Of a stretch of 64,000 bases of DNA, positions 49,651 through 61,579 are shown in pieces. Below the pieces are notes generated by a model. The model did not search any database and had not been told where the DNA came from. It saw nothing but the letters and a program-made list of their open reading frames with translations. The DNA comes from Buttiauxella agrestis ATCC 33320. Lineage in GTDB: Bacteria; Pseudomonadota; Gammaproteobacteria; Enterobacterales; Enterobacteriaceae. How positions within the stretch are numbered: position 1 is the stretch's first letter; the number at the start of each line of letters is the position of its first letter. A program made the translations under genes and the position numbers. The DNA is taken from NCBI GenBank assembly GCA_024169445.1, contig JALKFA010000001.1, positions 2,604,001 through 2,668,000 of the forward strand, given 5' to 3'.

Positions 49651-49680
49651 CAACAGTGCCGGGAATGCCCGGCACTGTTG
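49651..49680. terminator. Strong hairpin between lrp and ftsK
   Basis: A perfect 13-bp stem (CAACAGTGCCGGG / CCCGGCACTGTTG) with loop AATG lies 57 bases after the lrp stop and just before ftsK. The T-tract is poor (CTCTCC), so termination may be partial. Confidence 0.65.
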
Positions 49681-49715
49681 CTCTCCATATTTATTAAGGA
49701 CCTGGAGAGTCTTAC

Positions 49716-52700
49716 TTGAGCCAGGAATACACCGAAGAAAAAGAAGTTACATTGAGGAAACTCAGCAGCGGGCGTCGGGCATTAGAGGCGTTACTGCTCC
49801 TTGTTGCCATTTTTGCCGTCTATTTGATGGCGGCGTTGCTTAGTTTCAATCCTTCCGATCCTAGTTGGTCACAAACCGCATGGCACGAACCTATTCATAA
49901 TTTAGGTGGAATGCCGGGGGCGTGGATGGCTGACACTTTGCTGTTCATCTTTGGCGTAATGGCCTACACCATTCCGGTCATCATTATCGGTGCGTGTTGG
50001 TTCACTTTCCGCAACAGAGATAGCGAAGAGTTCATCGATTATTTCGCCGTTTCTATGCGCCTGATTGGTGTACTGGCGATGGTGCTCACCGCTTGCGGCC
50101 TTGCGGCAATTAACGCAGATGACATCTGGTATTTCGCCTCGGGCGGGGTTATCGGCAGTTTGCTCAGCACTGCAATGATGCCCCTTCTCAACAGCAGCGG
50201 CGGCACTATTGCGTTGTTGTGTGTATGGGCGGCAGGGTTAACGCTGTTTACCGGTTGGTCCTGGGTCAGCATTGCTGAAAAAATTGGTAGCGCGACCCTG
50301 AGCGTGCTCACTTTTGCCAGTAATCGTACTCGTCGGGATAACACCTGGCAGGATGATGACTACGACTATGAAGATGAAAAACACGACGAAGAGCATGCGC
50401 CAGATGTTGAAAAGCGTGAGTCTCGTCGTGCGCGTATTTTGCGTGGCGCATTAGCCCGTAAACAGCGTATCTCTGAAAAATTTGCCAATCCAAACGCACG
50501 TAAAACAGATTCTGCGCTGTTTTCTGGTAAGCGTATGGACGACGCTGACGATGACGTTTTGTTCTCAAATAACAAAGCGACGCTTCCGGAAGATGACGTC
50601 CTGTTTTCTGGTAACAAAGCCACACTGCCGGAAAGCGAAGAGTACGATCCGCTTCTACACGGCCAGTCAATTGTTGCGCCTGTGGCTGCTACAGCCGCCG
50701 CGGCGATGGCTAATACGGCATATGCGGCTCCAGTTATGCCAACGGCAACCGTGCCACCGGTTACGGCCCCGGCTCCAGAAGTTGAGTTTTCGCCTGCAAT
50801 AGCCTGGGAGCCTGCTCCAACCACAGTGACACCAGAACCGGTGATTGCGCCTGCACCAGAGAATTACACTTCGCCGTACGCTGCGGACCAGTACGTTCCG
50901 CAACAGGAAGCCAGTCATTGGGCAGAACCTGTTAGTGAGCCACCTGCTGTTGAACCTCCGCATGCGGAACCTGCTTATTTTGAACCATCTTCGGTAGAGC
51001 CTGTCACCCAGCCAGAGCCTGTTGAAGAAATAAAACCGGCAGCCCGCCCGCCGCTTTACCATTTTGAAGAAATCGAAGAGCGACGCGCGCGTGAGCGTGA
51101 ACAACTGGCTGCCTGGTATCAGCCAGTTAATGAACCTAAGCCTGACCCATATGGTTATGATCAAAACCCTGCGTTTGCGCAGACAACGCCTGTTCAAATG
51201 CCTCAAAGCAGTACTCCGACAATTCCGCAAGGTGGCTTCGATACGTCACCCGCGGTGCCAACCCCTGGTGCCTCTGTTCCACAGGATGTAAAGGATGTGG
51301 CAAAAGTGGTCGGCGTCGCTGCGGCCTTCAGCCCGGTATTTAGCATCGCCAGTGACGCGCCTCGTCCACAAACCAAAGAAGGTATTGGCCCGCAATTACC
51401 TCGGCCAAATCGTGTGCGTGTTCCTACTCGCCGTGAGCTTGCTTCATACGGAATTAAGTTGCCTTCACAGCGAATGGCTGAAGAGGAAGCTCGTCGTCAG
51501 AATGGCATGGACATCGAAGATGACTATGCTGACGAAGCCGAAGAACTTCAGCAGCATGAACTTGCTCGCCAGTTCGCCGCTCAACAACACCAGCGTTACG
51601 GTGAAGAGCATGAAGACGACTCTTTGCAGCAAGATGAGGATGAAGCCGAGCAGGCTGAGTTAGCACGTCAGTTTGCGGCGCAACAGCAGCAACGCTATTC
51701 AGCTACACAGCAGCAATCCCAGCAGCAAGAGCCGAATAATGTGCCGTTCTCACTGGATGATTTTGATTTCTCACCAATGAAAACGTTAGTCAACGATGGG
51801 CCAAGCGAGCCATTGTTTACGCCGAGCCCGGTTGAAGAACCTGTTCGTACTCAGCCTCAGCAAAGCTGGCAGGCTGTGCAACCGCAAAGTGCGCCACAGC
51901 AACAACAGCAACAACCCGCACCGGTTGCCGCACCATCGGTACATGAAAGCTTGATCCATCCTTTCTTAATGAGAAATGGTGATGATCGTCCGTTGCAGCG
52001 TCCTACCACACCTTTACCATCTCTGGACTTGTTGACATCTCCGCCAGCAGAAGTTGAACCAGTGGATACCTTTGCACTCGAGCAAATGGCGCGTCTGGTG
52101 GAAGCTCGTCTTGCGGATTACCGGATTAAAGCCGATGTTGTGGATTACTCTCCAGGTCCCGTCATCACACGCTTTGAGCTTGATTTAGCACCTGGTGTAA
52201 AAGCCGCCCGTATTTCCAATTTGTCTCGAGATCTGGCGCGTTCACTGTCAACCGTCGCGGTGCGTGTAGTTGAGGTTATTCCGGGTAAACCTTATGTTGG
52301 TCTGGAGTTACCGAACAAGAAACGCCAGACCGTTTACCTGCGCGAAGTGCTGGATTGTGCCAAGTTCCGTGAAAGTGCTTCACCGTTAACCGTGGTGCTG
52401 GGCAAAGATATCGGTGGTGAGCCAGTGATTGCCGATCTGGCGAAGATGCCACACTTGCTGGTTGCCGGTACCACGGGTTCCGGTAAATCTGTTGGCGTAA
52501 ACGCCATGATCCTCAGCATGTTGTATAAAGCGACGCCTGAAGAAGTCCGCTTTATCATGATCGACCCGAAAATGCTTGAGCTCTCAGTTTATGAAGGTAT
52601 TCCACATCTGTTGACTGAAGTCGTTACAGATATGAAAGACGCCGCTAATGCATTGCGTTGGAGCGTTAATGAAATGGAACGCCGCTACAAACTGATGTCA

Positions 52701-53489
52701 GCGTTGGGCGTGCGAAATCTGGCTGGTTACAACGAACGCGTGCTGGAAGCCGAGCGCATGGGCCGTCCAATTCCAGACCCATTCTGGAAGCCGGGCGATA
52801 GCATGGAAGTTGCCCATCCAATGCTTGAAAAACTGCCGTATATCGTCGTTCTGGTGGATGAATTTGCTGACCTGATGATGACGGTAGGCAAGAAAGTCGA
52901 AGAGTTGATTGCTCGTCTGGCTCAGAAAGCTCGTGCTGCGGGTATTCACCTTGTGCTGGCGACCCAGCGCCCGTCGGTTGATGTGATTACCGGCCTGATT
53001 AAAGCCAACATCCCGACGCGTGTGGCGTTTACGGTGTCGAGCAAAATTGACTCCCGTACCATTCTTGACCAGGCCGGTGCTGAGTCACTGCTGGGAATGG
53101 GGGATATGCTTTATTCCGGGCCAAACTCTACATTGCCAGTGCGTGTGCATGGCGCGTTTGTCCGAGATCAGGAAGTGCATGCAGTCGTTCAGGACTGGAA
53201 AGCACGTGGTCGCCCACAATATATCACCGGTATTACTTCAGATAACGAAAGTGAAGGTGGCGCGGGTGGCGGTCTTGACGGTGATGAAGAGCTCGATCCG
53301 TTGTTTGACCAGGCTGTTGCTTTTGTGGTCGAAAAACGTAAAGCGTCTATTTCTGGTGTTCAGCGTCAGTTCCGTATCGGTTATAACCGTGCCGCTCGAA
53401 TCGTTGAGCAGATGGAAGCTCAGGGAATCGTGAGCCCGCAAGGTCATAACGGTAACCGCGAAGTACTTGCTCCACCGCCATTTGAGTAA
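49716..53489 (+). CDS. ftsK: DNA translocase FtsK
   Basis: The 1257-residue division protein has four N-terminal membrane segments (about 24-180), a long Pro/Gln/Glu-rich linker (about 200-790), a RecA-like motor with Walker [15 protein letters not shown] (near 923-936) and Walker [12 protein letters not shown], and a C-terminal winged-helix gamma domain ([35 protein letters not shown]) that reads KOPS and activates XerD. The TTG start at 49716 follows GGAGAG and matches the E. coli start codon. It is about 70 residues shorter than the E. coli protein. The loss is in the linker, which carries two visible duplications (50550-50633; 51558-51599 and 51657-51698). Confidence 0.96.
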   Translation: MSQEYTEEKEVTLRKLSSGRRALEALLLLVAIFAVYLMAALLSFNPSDPSWSQTAWHEPIHNLGGMPGAWMADTLLFIFGVMAYTIPVIIIGACWFTFRNRDSEEFIDYFAVSMRLIGVLAMVLTACGLAAINADDIWYFASGGVIGSLLSTAMMPLLNSSGGTIALLCVWAAGLTLFTGWSWVSIAEKIGSATLSVLTFASNRTRRDNTWQDDDYDYEDEKHDEEHAPDVEKRESRRARILRGALARKQRISEKFANPNARKTDSALFSGKRMDDADDDVLFSNNKATLPEDDVLFSGNKATLPESEEYDPLLHGQSIVAPVAATAAAAMANTAYAAPVMPTATVPPVTAPAPEVEFSPAIAWEPAPTTVTPEPVIAPAPENYTSPYAADQYVPQQEASHWAEPVSEPPAVEPPHAEPAYFEPSSVEPVTQPEPVEEIKPAARPPLYHFEEIEERRAREREQLAAWYQPVNEPKPDPYGYDQNPAFAQTTPVQMPQSSTPTIPQGGFDTSPAVPTPGASVPQDVKDVAKVVGVAAAFSPVFSIASDAPRPQTKEGIGPQLPRPNRVRVPTRRELASYGIKLPSQRMAEEEARRQNGMDIEDDYADEAEELQQHELARQFAAQQHQRYGEEHEDDSLQQDEDEAEQAELARQFAAQQQQRYSATQQQSQQQEPNNVPFSLDDFDFSPMKTLVNDGPSEPLFTPSPVEEPVRTQPQQSWQAVQPQSAPQQQQQQPAPVAAPSVHESLIHPFLMRNGDDRPLQRPTTPLPSLDLLTSPPAEVEPVDTFALEQMARLVEARLADYRIKADVVDYSPGPVITRFELDLAPGVKAARISNLSRDLARSLSTVAVRVVEVIPGKPYVGLELPNKKRQTVYLREVLDCAKFRESASPLTVVLGKDIGGEPVIADLAKMPHLLVAGTTGSGKSVGVNAMILSMLYKATPEEVRFIMIDPKMLELSVYEGIPHLLTEVVTDMKDAANALRWSVNEMERRYKLMSALGVRNLAGYNERVLEAERMGRPIPDPFWKPGDSMEVAHPMLEKLPYIVVLVDEFADLMMTVGKKVEELIARLAQKARAAGIHLVLATQRPSVDVITGLIKANIPTRVAFTVSSKIDSRTILDQAGAESLLGMGDMLYSGPNSTLPVRVHGAFVRDQEVHAVVQDWKARGRPQYITGITSDNESEGGAGGGLDGDEELDPLFDQAVAFVVEKRKASISGVQRQFRIGYNRAARIVEQMEAQGIVSPQGHNGNREVLAPPPFE

Positions 53490-53652
53490 CCCTGAGCACA
53501 AGTGTCGTTGTTGCGGCGCTTGTGCAAAGAAGGGTAAATTACCGGAAAATCAGTTTTTTCTTCTGTTGCACCTGAATATCTCTCAACTAGAGTGGGCAGC
53601 AGAAATGCCACAGTGCAGTCGCTTTGTGGTGCATGAATTTTAAGGGATCATA

Positions 53653-54264
53653 ATGAAAAAAATCGCTATTACTTGTGCTTTGTTGACTGCTCTAACAGCT
53701 ACATCTGTCTGGGCTGATGCCGCAGGTGACCTGAAAATGCGTCTGGACAAAGTCAGCAGTTTCCACGCCAGCTTCACCCAAAAAGTGACCGACGGCAGTG
53801 GTGCAGCAGTCCAGGAAGGTCAGGGTGATTTGTGGGTTAAGCGTCCTAATCTGTTCAACTGGCATATGACTCAGCCCGATGAAAGCATTCTGGTTTCAGA
53901 TGGTAAAACACTGTGGTTCTATAACCCGTTTGTTGAGCAAGTCAGTGCGACCTGGTTGAAAGATGCGACCGGTAATACGCCGTTTATGTTGATTGCACGT
54001 AACCAAAGCAGCGACTGGCAGCAGTACAACATCAAGCAAAGTGGTGATGATTTCATGCTGACGCCAAAAACCAGCGCCGGCAATCTCAAGCAGTTCACCA
54101 TAAATGTTGGGCGCGACGGGACTATCCACCAGTTCAGTGCCATTGAGCAAGATGATCAACGCAGCAGCTATGCGCTGAAAACTCAGCAAAATGGTGCAGT
54201 GGATATGAGCAAGTTTACGTTTACCCCGCCTAAAGGCGTGACGGTGGACGATCAACGTAAGTAG
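53653..54264 (+). CDS. lolA: Outer-membrane lipoprotein carrier protein LolA
   Basis: The 203-residue periplasmic chaperone has the signal peptide [21 protein letters not shown] (cleavage near residue 21), then [24 protein letters not shown]. It carries lipoproteins from LolCDE to LolB. It matches E. coli LolA in length. It lies 163 bases after ftsK and 8 bases before rarA. Confidence 0.96.
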   Translation: MKKIAITCALLTALTATSVWADAAGDLKMRLDKVSSFHASFTQKVTDGSGAAVQEGQGDLWVKRPNLFNWHMTQPDESILVSDGKTLWFYNPFVEQVSATWLKDATGNTPFMLIARNQSSDWQQYNIKQSGDDFMLTPKTSAGNLKQFTINVGRDGTIHQFSAIEQDDQRSSYALKTQQNGAVDMSKFTFTPPKGVTVDDQRK

Positions 54265-54272
54265 AGGTATGA

Positions 54273-55616
54273 GTGAGCAACCTGTCGCTCGATTTTTCTG
54301 AGAATACCTTCCAGCCTCTGGCCGCGCGTATGCGGCCGGAGAACCTCGCACAATACATCGGTCAACAACATCTGCTCGCCGCTGGCAAACCGCTTCCAAA
54401 AGCTATCGAAGCGGGACATCTCCATTCGATGATTTTATGGGGACCACCGGGTACGGGTAAAACCACGCTTGCAGAAGTGATTGCTCACTATGCTGACGCA
54501 GATGTTGAACGTATTTCAGCTGTGACTTCCGGGGTGAAAGAAATCCGCGAAGCCATAGAGCGCGCGCGACAGAACCGCAACGCGGGGCGCCGCACTATCC
54601 TGTTTGTCGATGAAGTCCATCGCTTCAACAAAAGCCAACAAGACGCTTTTTTGCCGCACATTGAAGATGGCACCATCACGTTTATTGGTGCCACCACTGA
54701 AAACCCCTCGTTCGAGCTGAATTCAGCGCTATTGTCACGTGCGCGCGTTTATTTGCTCAAATCGCTCACCACGGAAGATATTGAAAAAGTACTCGACCAG
54801 GCGATGAACGATGCTGCACGCGGGTATGGCGGGCAAAATATTGTTCTGCCGGATGAGACTCGTCTTGCAATTGCAGAACTGGTAAACGGTGATGCCCGTC
54901 GCGCGTTGAATACGCTCGAAATGATGGCGGATATGGCTGAAACCGATGCGAGTGGCAACCGTGTTCTACAAATTGCGCTTTTGACAGAAATTGCAGGGGA
55001 ACGCAGCGCGCGCTTTGATAACAAAGGTGACCGTTTCTACGATTTAATTTCTGCATTGCATAAGTCAGTGCGCGGTTCATCACCTGACGCTGCACTGTAT
55101 TGGTATGCACGCATTATTACCGCGGGCGGCGATCCGCTGTATGTTGCTCGCCGTTTGCTGGCTATTGCCTCCGAAGATGTCGGTAATGCCGATCCGCGTG
55201 GCATGCAGGTCGCTATTTCTGCGTGGGATTGTTTTACCCGCGTAGGCCCAGCAGAAGGCGAGCGCGCGATTGCACAGGCTATCGTTTATCTTGCATGTGC
55301 CCCAAAAAGTAATGCGGTCTACACGGCATTCAAAGCGGCAATGGCCGATGCACGTGAACGCCCGGATTACGACGTTCCGGTTCATCTTCGTAATGCGCCA
55401 ACTAAACTGATGAAAGAAATGGGATATGGTCAGGAGTATCGATATGCTCATGACGAACCCAATGCCTACGCATCTGGTGAGGTCTACTTCCCGCAGGAAA
55501 TGGCACAAACACGCTATTATCAGCCGACAAACAGAGGTCTTGAGGGCAAGATTGGTGAAAAGCTCGCCTGGCTTGCTGAACAGGATCAAAATAGCCCGAC
55601 AAAACGCTACCGCTAA
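54273..55616 (+). CDS. rarA: Replication-associated recombination protein A (RarA/MgsA)
   Basis: The 447-residue clamp-loader-like AAA+ ATPase acts at stalled forks. It has Walker [10 protein letters not shown] (about 50-58), Walker [22 protein letters not shown], Sensor 1 [24 protein letters not shown], and a C-terminal tetramerisation domain. The GTG start at 54273 gives [31 protein letters not shown] as in E. coli. An ATG four bases earlier is out of frame. It is probably co-transcribed with lolA. Confidence 0.95.
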   Translation: MSNLSLDFSENTFQPLAARMRPENLAQYIGQQHLLAAGKPLPKAIEAGHLHSMILWGPPGTGKTTLAEVIAHYADADVERISAVTSGVKEIREAIERARQNRNAGRRTILFVDEVHRFNKSQQDAFLPHIEDGTITFIGATTENPSFELNSALLSRARVYLLKSLTTEDIEKVLDQAMNDAARGYGGQNIVLPDETRLAIAELVNGDARRALNTLEMMADMAETDASGNRVLQIALLTEIAGERSARFDNKGDRFYDLISALHKSVRGSSPDAALYWYARIITAGGDPLYVARRLLAIASEDVGNADPRGMQVAISAWDCFTRVGPAEGERAIAQAIVYLACAPKSNAVYTAFKAAMADARERPDYDVPVHLRNAPTKLMKEMGYGQEYRYAHDEPNAYASGEVYFPQEMAQTRYYQPTNRGLEGKIGEKLAWLAEQDQNSPTKRYR

Positions 55617-55686
55617 TGCAGGCGTTGCGGTAAGGTTAGCAAGAATATCAATGCGGTTGCAGGCTGTAACCGCACCCCTCCATTAA

Positions 55687-57000
<1,314 letters not shown>

Positions 57001-57023
57001 TGTATTGATGTCAAAACATTCTA

Positions 57024-57047
57024 AAAAAGCGCCTTAGGGCGCTTTTT
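57024..57047 (+). terminator. Intrinsic terminator of serS
   Basis: A 10-bp stem (AAAAAGCGCC / GGCGCTTTTT) with loop TTAG is followed by more T residues, 24 bases past the serS stop. Confidence 0.9.
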
Positions 57048-57091
57048 TTATGTCTTAAAAAATCCGAAAATATGCGGATAATCCGCCTTTA

Positions 57092-57105
57092 TTGACTCCA
57101 AACAA
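57092..57105 (+). promoter_or_regulatory. Putative FNR site upstream of dmsABC
   Basis: The sequence TTGACTCCAAACAA matches the FNR pattern TTGAT-N4-ATCAA at 8 of 10 defined positions. It closely resembles the site I recall for the E. coli dmsA promoter, TTGATACCGAACAA. It lies about 250 bases before the dmsA ATG, so a long leader is implied. Confidence 0.55.
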
Positions 57106-57356
57106 TAACAAATACCTATTAATAAGTATTATTGCCCGAAGAAAGCGAGTGATGATATTTATAAATATTCATTAAAGTCATTTATCATTTGGTTGCCATG
57201 GTTTACATGATGTGACGCGGCAAAACCAATCTGCATAACTCTAATTTTCTCGACACTCCTTTCTCTTTTTGGCTGTGCAATGGAGCAGCAGGCCGTTCAA
57301 TGTCTGCTTTACCGCTGCCAGTTTTTTTTAACTGTGAGCAAAATAAGTAGGTCATT

Positions 57357-59801
57357 ATGACTGAGAAAACCCCTAACGCGATCCTCGCGGCAGAGGTCAG
57401 CCGTCGTAAGCTGGTCAAAACTACCGTAATCGGTGGCTTAGCTGCTGCAAGTAGTGCCTTTTCCTTACCCTTTGCCCGAATGGCTTTCGCGCAAACCCCC
57501 GATAACACCGTAACGGCGGCAGAAAAAATCATTTGGAGCGCTTGTACGGTTAACTGCGGTAGTCGTTGCCCACTACGTATGCATGTGGTGGATGGCGAAA
57601 TCAAATACGTTGAGACTGATAATACCGGCGATGATAATTATGACGGCCTACATCAGGTTCGTGCTTGTTTGCGTGGTCGTTCAATGCGTCGCCGCGTTTA
57701 CAATGCTGACCGACTGAAGTACCCGATGAAACGTGTCGGTGCGCGTGGTGAAGGGAAATTCGAGCAAATTAGCTGGAACGAAGCTTTTGACACCATCGCC
57801 AACAGCATGAAAGGCATCATCAAAGAGTACGGCAATGAAGCTATTTATTTGAATTATGGTACCGGTACGCTGGGCGGCACACTGACTCGCTCCTGGCCAC
57901 CAGGATCAACCTTAATCGCCCGTTTGATGAACTGCTGCGGCGGTTATCTGAACCATTATGGCGACTATTCAACCGCGCAAATTGCCGCTGGCCTGAACTA
58001 CACCTACGGTGGCTGGGCTGATGGTAATAGTCCTTCAGACATTGAAAACAGTAAGTTAGTGGTTCTGTTTGGTAATAACCCCGGCGAAACGCGGATGAGT
58101 GGCGGCGGGGTGACTTATTACCTCGAACAAGCGCGTGAGAAATCCAATGCGCGCATGATTATCATCGATCCGCGTTATACCGATACCGGTGCAGGGCGTG
58201 AAGATGAATGGATCCCTATTCGTCCAGGTACTGATACTGCACTGATCTCCGCACTGGCATGGGTCATGATTACTGAAAATTTGGTTGATCAGCCTTTCCT
58301 CGATAAATACTGCGTTGGTTACGACGAAAAAACGCTCCCCAAAACTGCTCCAGCGAACGGCCATTACAAGGCCTATATTCTCGGTGCGGGGGCAGACGGC
58401 GTGGCGAAAACTCCACAATGGGCTTCCAAAATCACCGGTATTCCTGCCGAGCGCATCACACAACTGGCACGTGAAATTGCGACGGCCAAACCGGCATTTA
58501 TTAGCCAGGGCTGGGGACCACAGCGCCACTCAAACGGTGAACTGGTTTCTCGTGCCATCGCCATGCTGTCAATTCTGACAGGTAACGTTGGCATAAACGG
58601 TGGCAACAGCGGCGCGCGCGAAGGATCTTACGACTTGCCGTTTGTTCGTATGCCGACGTTGGAAAACCCGGTACAAACCAGCATCTCGATGTTCCTGTGG
58701 ACTGATGCTATCGAGCGTGGTCCAGAAATGACGGCGACCCGAGATGGCGTGCGTGGGAAAGAAAAACTGGATGTTCCAATCAAAATGGTCTGGAACTACG
58801 CCAGTAACTGTCTGATTAACCAGCATTCAGAAATCAACCGTACCCATGACATCCTCCAGGATGACAAAAAATGCGAGATGATTGTGGTGATTGATAACCA
58901 CATGACTTCATCAGCCAAATATGCCGATATTCTGCTGCCGGACTGTACCGCTTCTGAGCAAATGGATTTTTGTCTCGATGCGTCATGCGGCAACATGTCG
59001 TATGTGATTTTTGCTGATCAGGTCATTAAACCTCGCTTTGAGTGCAAAACCATTTATGAGATGACCACCGAGCTGGCAAAACGCATGGGCGTGGAGTCGC
59101 AGTTCACTGAAGGACGCACACAAGAAGGTTGGATGCGTCATTTGTACAAACAGTCTCAGGAAGCTATCCCTGATCTGCCGAGTTTTGATGAATTCCGCCA
59201 ACAAGGCATCTTCAAGCAACGTGATCCTGAAGGGCATCACGTCGCCTATAAAGCCTTCCGTGAAGATCCAGCGGCAAATCCACTGACCACGCCGTCAGGG
59301 AAAATTGAAATCTACTCTGAGCAATTGGCCGAGATTGCTGCGACGTGGCAACTCAACGAAGGGGACGTTATCGATCCACTGCCGGTTTACAGTGCAGGCT
59401 TCGAAAACTTTGGCGATCCACTGGCCGAAAAATGGCCATTGCAGATGACCGGGTTCCACTACAAAGCGCGCACTCACTCCACTTACGGCAACGTCGAAGT
59501 ATTGAAAGCTGCCTGTCGCCAGGAAATGTGGATTAACCCGATTGATGCCCAGAAACGTGGGATTAAGAACGGCGATATGGTGCGCATTTTTAACGGTCGC
59601 GGCGAAGTGAATATCAACGCCAAAGTGACACCGCGCATTATTCCAGGTGTCGTCGCGATGGGGGAAGGAGCCTGGTATAACCCGGATGCTAATAAAGTGG
59701 ACCACGCTGGCTGTATCAACGTGCTAACCACTCAGCGACCATCGCCACTGGCGAAAGGTAACCCATCCCACAGTAACCTCGTCCAGGTCGAAAAGGCGTA
59801 A
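57357..59801 (+). CDS. dmsA: Anaerobic dimethyl sulfoxide reductase, catalytic subunit DmsA
   Basis: The 814-residue molybdopterin enzyme has a Tat signal peptide (SRRKLVK at residues 15-21, hydrophobic stretch to about 45) and cysteines C63, C67, C71 and C104 for the FS0 [4Fe-4S] cluster. Molybdopterin-binding regions include VVLFGNNPGETRMSGGG, IIIDPRYTDTGAGRED and a C-terminal dinucleotide-binding domain. It reduces DMSO, TMAO and similar oxides as the terminal step of anaerobic respiration. It starts the dmsABC operon. Confidence 0.95.
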   Translation: MTEKTPNAILAAEVSRRKLVKTTVIGGLAAASSAFSLPFARMAFAQTPDNTVTAAEKIIWSACTVNCGSRCPLRMHVVDGEIKYVETDNTGDDNYDGLHQVRACLRGRSMRRRVYNADRLKYPMKRVGARGEGKFEQISWNEAFDTIANSMKGIIKEYGNEAIYLNYGTGTLGGTLTRSWPPGSTLIARLMNCCGGYLNHYGDYSTAQIAAGLNYTYGGWADGNSPSDIENSKLVVLFGNNPGETRMSGGGVTYYLEQAREKSNARMIIIDPRYTDTGAGREDEWIPIRPGTDTALISALAWVMITENLVDQPFLDKYCVGYDEKTLPKTAPANGHYKAYILGAGADGVAKTPQWASKITGIPAERITQLAREIATAKPAFISQGWGPQRHSNGELVSRAIAMLSILTGNVGINGGNSGAREGSYDLPFVRMPTLENPVQTSISMFLWTDAIERGPEMTATRDGVRGKEKLDVPIKMVWNYASNCLINQHSEINRTHDILQDDKKCEMIVVIDNHMTSSAKYADILLPDCTASEQMDFCLDASCGNMSYVIFADQVIKPRFECKTIYEMTTELAKRMGVESQFTEGRTQEGWMRHLYKQSQEAIPDLPSFDEFRQQGIFKQRDPEGHHVAYKAFREDPAANPLTTPSGKIEIYSEQLAEIAATWQLNEGDVIDPLPVYSAGFENFGDPLAEKWPLQMTGFHYKARTHSTYGNVEVLKAACRQEMWINPIDAQKRGIKNGDMVRIFNGRGEVNINAKVTPRIIPGVVAMGEGAWYNPDANKVDHAGCINVLTTQRPSPLAKGNPSHSNLVQVEKA

Positions 59802-59811
59802 GGAATAGCTG

Positions 59812-60429
59812 ATGACAACCCAATACGGATTTTATATCGATTCCAGCCGTTGCACTGGTTGCAAGACTTGCGAGCTGGCCTGTAAAGACTACAAAAACTT
59901 AGGCCCGGACGTCAGCTTCCGCCGAATTTATGAATATGCGGGCGGTGACTGGCAAGAAGACAACGGTGTCTGGCAGCAAAACGTGTTTGCCTATTATCTG
60001 TCGATTGCCTGCAACCATTGTGAAGACCCCGCTTGCACTAAAGTTTGCCCAAGCGGTGCGATGCATAAACGAGAAGACGGTTTTGTGGTGGTAAACGAAG
60101 ACATTTGTATTGGCTGCCGCTACTGCCATATGGCTTGCCCGTACGGTGCACCGCAATACAACGCAGAAAAAGGGCACATGACCAAATGCGATGGCTGTTA
60201 TTCACGCATTGCAGAAGGGAAGAAACCAATTTGTGTGGAGTCTTGCCCGTTGCGTGCGCTGGATATGGCGCCGATTGCAGAGCTGCGTGAAAAATATGGT
60301 GAGCAAGCAGCCATTGCTCCACTGCCATCAGCACATTTCACGAAGCCAAATATTGTCATTAAACCCAACGCCAACAGCCGTCCTTGTGGGGATAAAACCG
60401 GCTATCTGGCAAACCCGAAGGAGGTGTGA
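59812..60429 (+). CDS. dmsB: DMSO reductase iron-sulfur subunit DmsB
   Basis: The 205-residue electron-transfer protein carries four cysteine groups for four [4Fe-4S] clusters: CTGCKTCELAC, CNHCEDPACTKVCP, CIGCRYCHMACPYG and CDGC with CVESCP. It carries electrons from DmsC to DmsA and travels to the membrane with DmsA. It begins 10 bases after dmsA and ends one base before dmsC. Confidence 0.96.
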   Translation: MTTQYGFYIDSSRCTGCKTCELACKDYKNLGPDVSFRRIYEYAGGDWQEDNGVWQQNVFAYYLSIACNHCEDPACTKVCPSGAMHKREDGFVVVNEDICIGCRYCHMACPYGAPQYNAEKGHMTKCDGCYSRIAEGKKPICVESCPLRALDMAPIAELREKYGEQAAIAPLPSAHFTKPNIVIKPNANSRPCGDKTGYLANPKEV

Positions 60430-60430
60430 G

Positions 60431-61291
60431 ATGGGTAACGGATGGCATGAATGGCCGTTAATGGTCTTTACAGTTTTGGGGCAGTGCGTGGCGGGTGGTT
60501 TTATCGTCATGGCGCTGGCGTTGCTGACAGGGGTTTCCGATCGCGCACAGCAAAAGCGTGTGCAATGGACAATGATCGTATTGTGGGTGCTCATGGGCAT
60601 TGGCTTTATGGCCTCTGTGCTTCACCTCGGTTCACCGCTGCGCGCCTTCAACTCACTCAATCGCATAGGTGATTCGGCGTTGAGCAATGAAATTGCCAGC
60701 GGTTCGGTATTCTTCGCGGTCGGCGGGTTTTGGTGGTTGGTGACCGTACTGGGCAAAATGCCACAGGCGATCGGGAAAATGTGGATGATCCTGACCATGA
60801 TTCTTGGCGTGGTTTTTGTCTGGATGATGTGCAAGGTTTACCTGATTGATACCGTTCCAACGTGGTATAGCGCGTATACACCGCTCAGTTTCTTCCTGAC
60901 GATGTTTATCGGCGGGCCACTATTGGGTTACTTATTGCTGCGTGTCGCGGGTGTAACCGGCTGGGGGATGCGCATTCTTCCCGCAGTTTCCCTGCTGGCT
61001 GTTGTGATCAGTACCGCGGTGGTGATGCTGCAGGGCATGGAACTGGCAACGATTCAAAGCTCGATTGCGCAGGCTTCAGCATTGGTACCGGAATACGGCG
61101 CGTTGATGTCCTGGAGACTGCTGGTGTTAGCTGCGGCTTTGGTTTGCTGGATTGTTCCACAGCTCAAAGGTGGGCAGGCGAGCCCCGCAGTGTTGGCATT
61201 CGCTTTTGTGTTGGTCATCGCGGGCGAACTGATTGGCCGCGGTGTTTTCTACGGTCTGCATATGACTGTTGGCATGGCGATAGCCAGCTAA
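60431..61291 (+). CDS. dmsC: DMSO reductase membrane anchor subunit DmsC
   Basis: The 286-residue integral membrane protein has about eight helices. It oxidises menaquinol and passes electrons to DmsB. ATG 60431 (MGNGWHEWPLMVFTVLGQCVAGGF) follows GGAGGTGTG and matches the E. coli start; a longer open frame lies in dmsB. SLNRIGDSALSNEIASGSVFF is a conserved quinol-site region. A terminator follows 15 bases after the stop. Confidence 0.94.
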   Translation: MGNGWHEWPLMVFTVLGQCVAGGFIVMALALLTGVSDRAQQKRVQWTMIVLWVLMGIGFMASVLHLGSPLRAFNSLNRIGDSALSNEIASGSVFFAVGGFWWLVTVLGKMPQAIGKMWMILTMILGVVFVWMMCKVYLIDTVPTWYSAYTPLSFFLTMFIGGPLLGYLLLRVAGVTGWGMRILPAVSLLAVVISTAVVMLQGMELATIQSSIAQASALVPEYGALMSWRLLVLAAALVCWIVPQLKGGQASPAVLAFAFVLVIAGELIGRGVFYGLHMTVGMAIAS

Positions 61292-61306
61292 CCAGCTATC
61301 ACAATG

Positions 61307-61328
61307 AAATGCGCCTGCGGGCGCATTT
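61307..61328 (+). terminator. Intrinsic terminator of dmsABC
   Basis: A 9-bp stem (AAATGCGCC / GGCGCATTT) with loop TGCG is followed by TTTATTTT. It lies 15 bases after the dmsC stop. Confidence 0.85.
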
Positions 61329-61579
61329 TTTATTTTCGCATAAGAAAATATCATCCAACTCACCATGAAATTTTTCATCCAATCCGCTTCGATTCACAAT
61401 CCCTGATCTCATCAAAAACAGAGAGATAGCTTTTTCACTCAACGCTTAGTTCACAAGTTGAATAAGTTTTTCAAATCGACAGACTGTGAATCGGGTCAGG
61501 CCCCGTCAGCACTGGATTGACAATCATTTTGCTGGTGGCATGATGCGCACAAATTTATTCTCTTCCTCGCGGTTTTTAC

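Larger units (their letters stand above)
57001..57356. other. serS-dmsA intergenic region
   Basis: The 356 bases contain the serS terminator (57024-57047), an FNR-like site (57092-57105), an AT-rich stretch with AATACCTATTAATAAGTATT near 57113-57132, and the dmsA leader. No gene is recognised in either strand. Confidence 0.6.
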
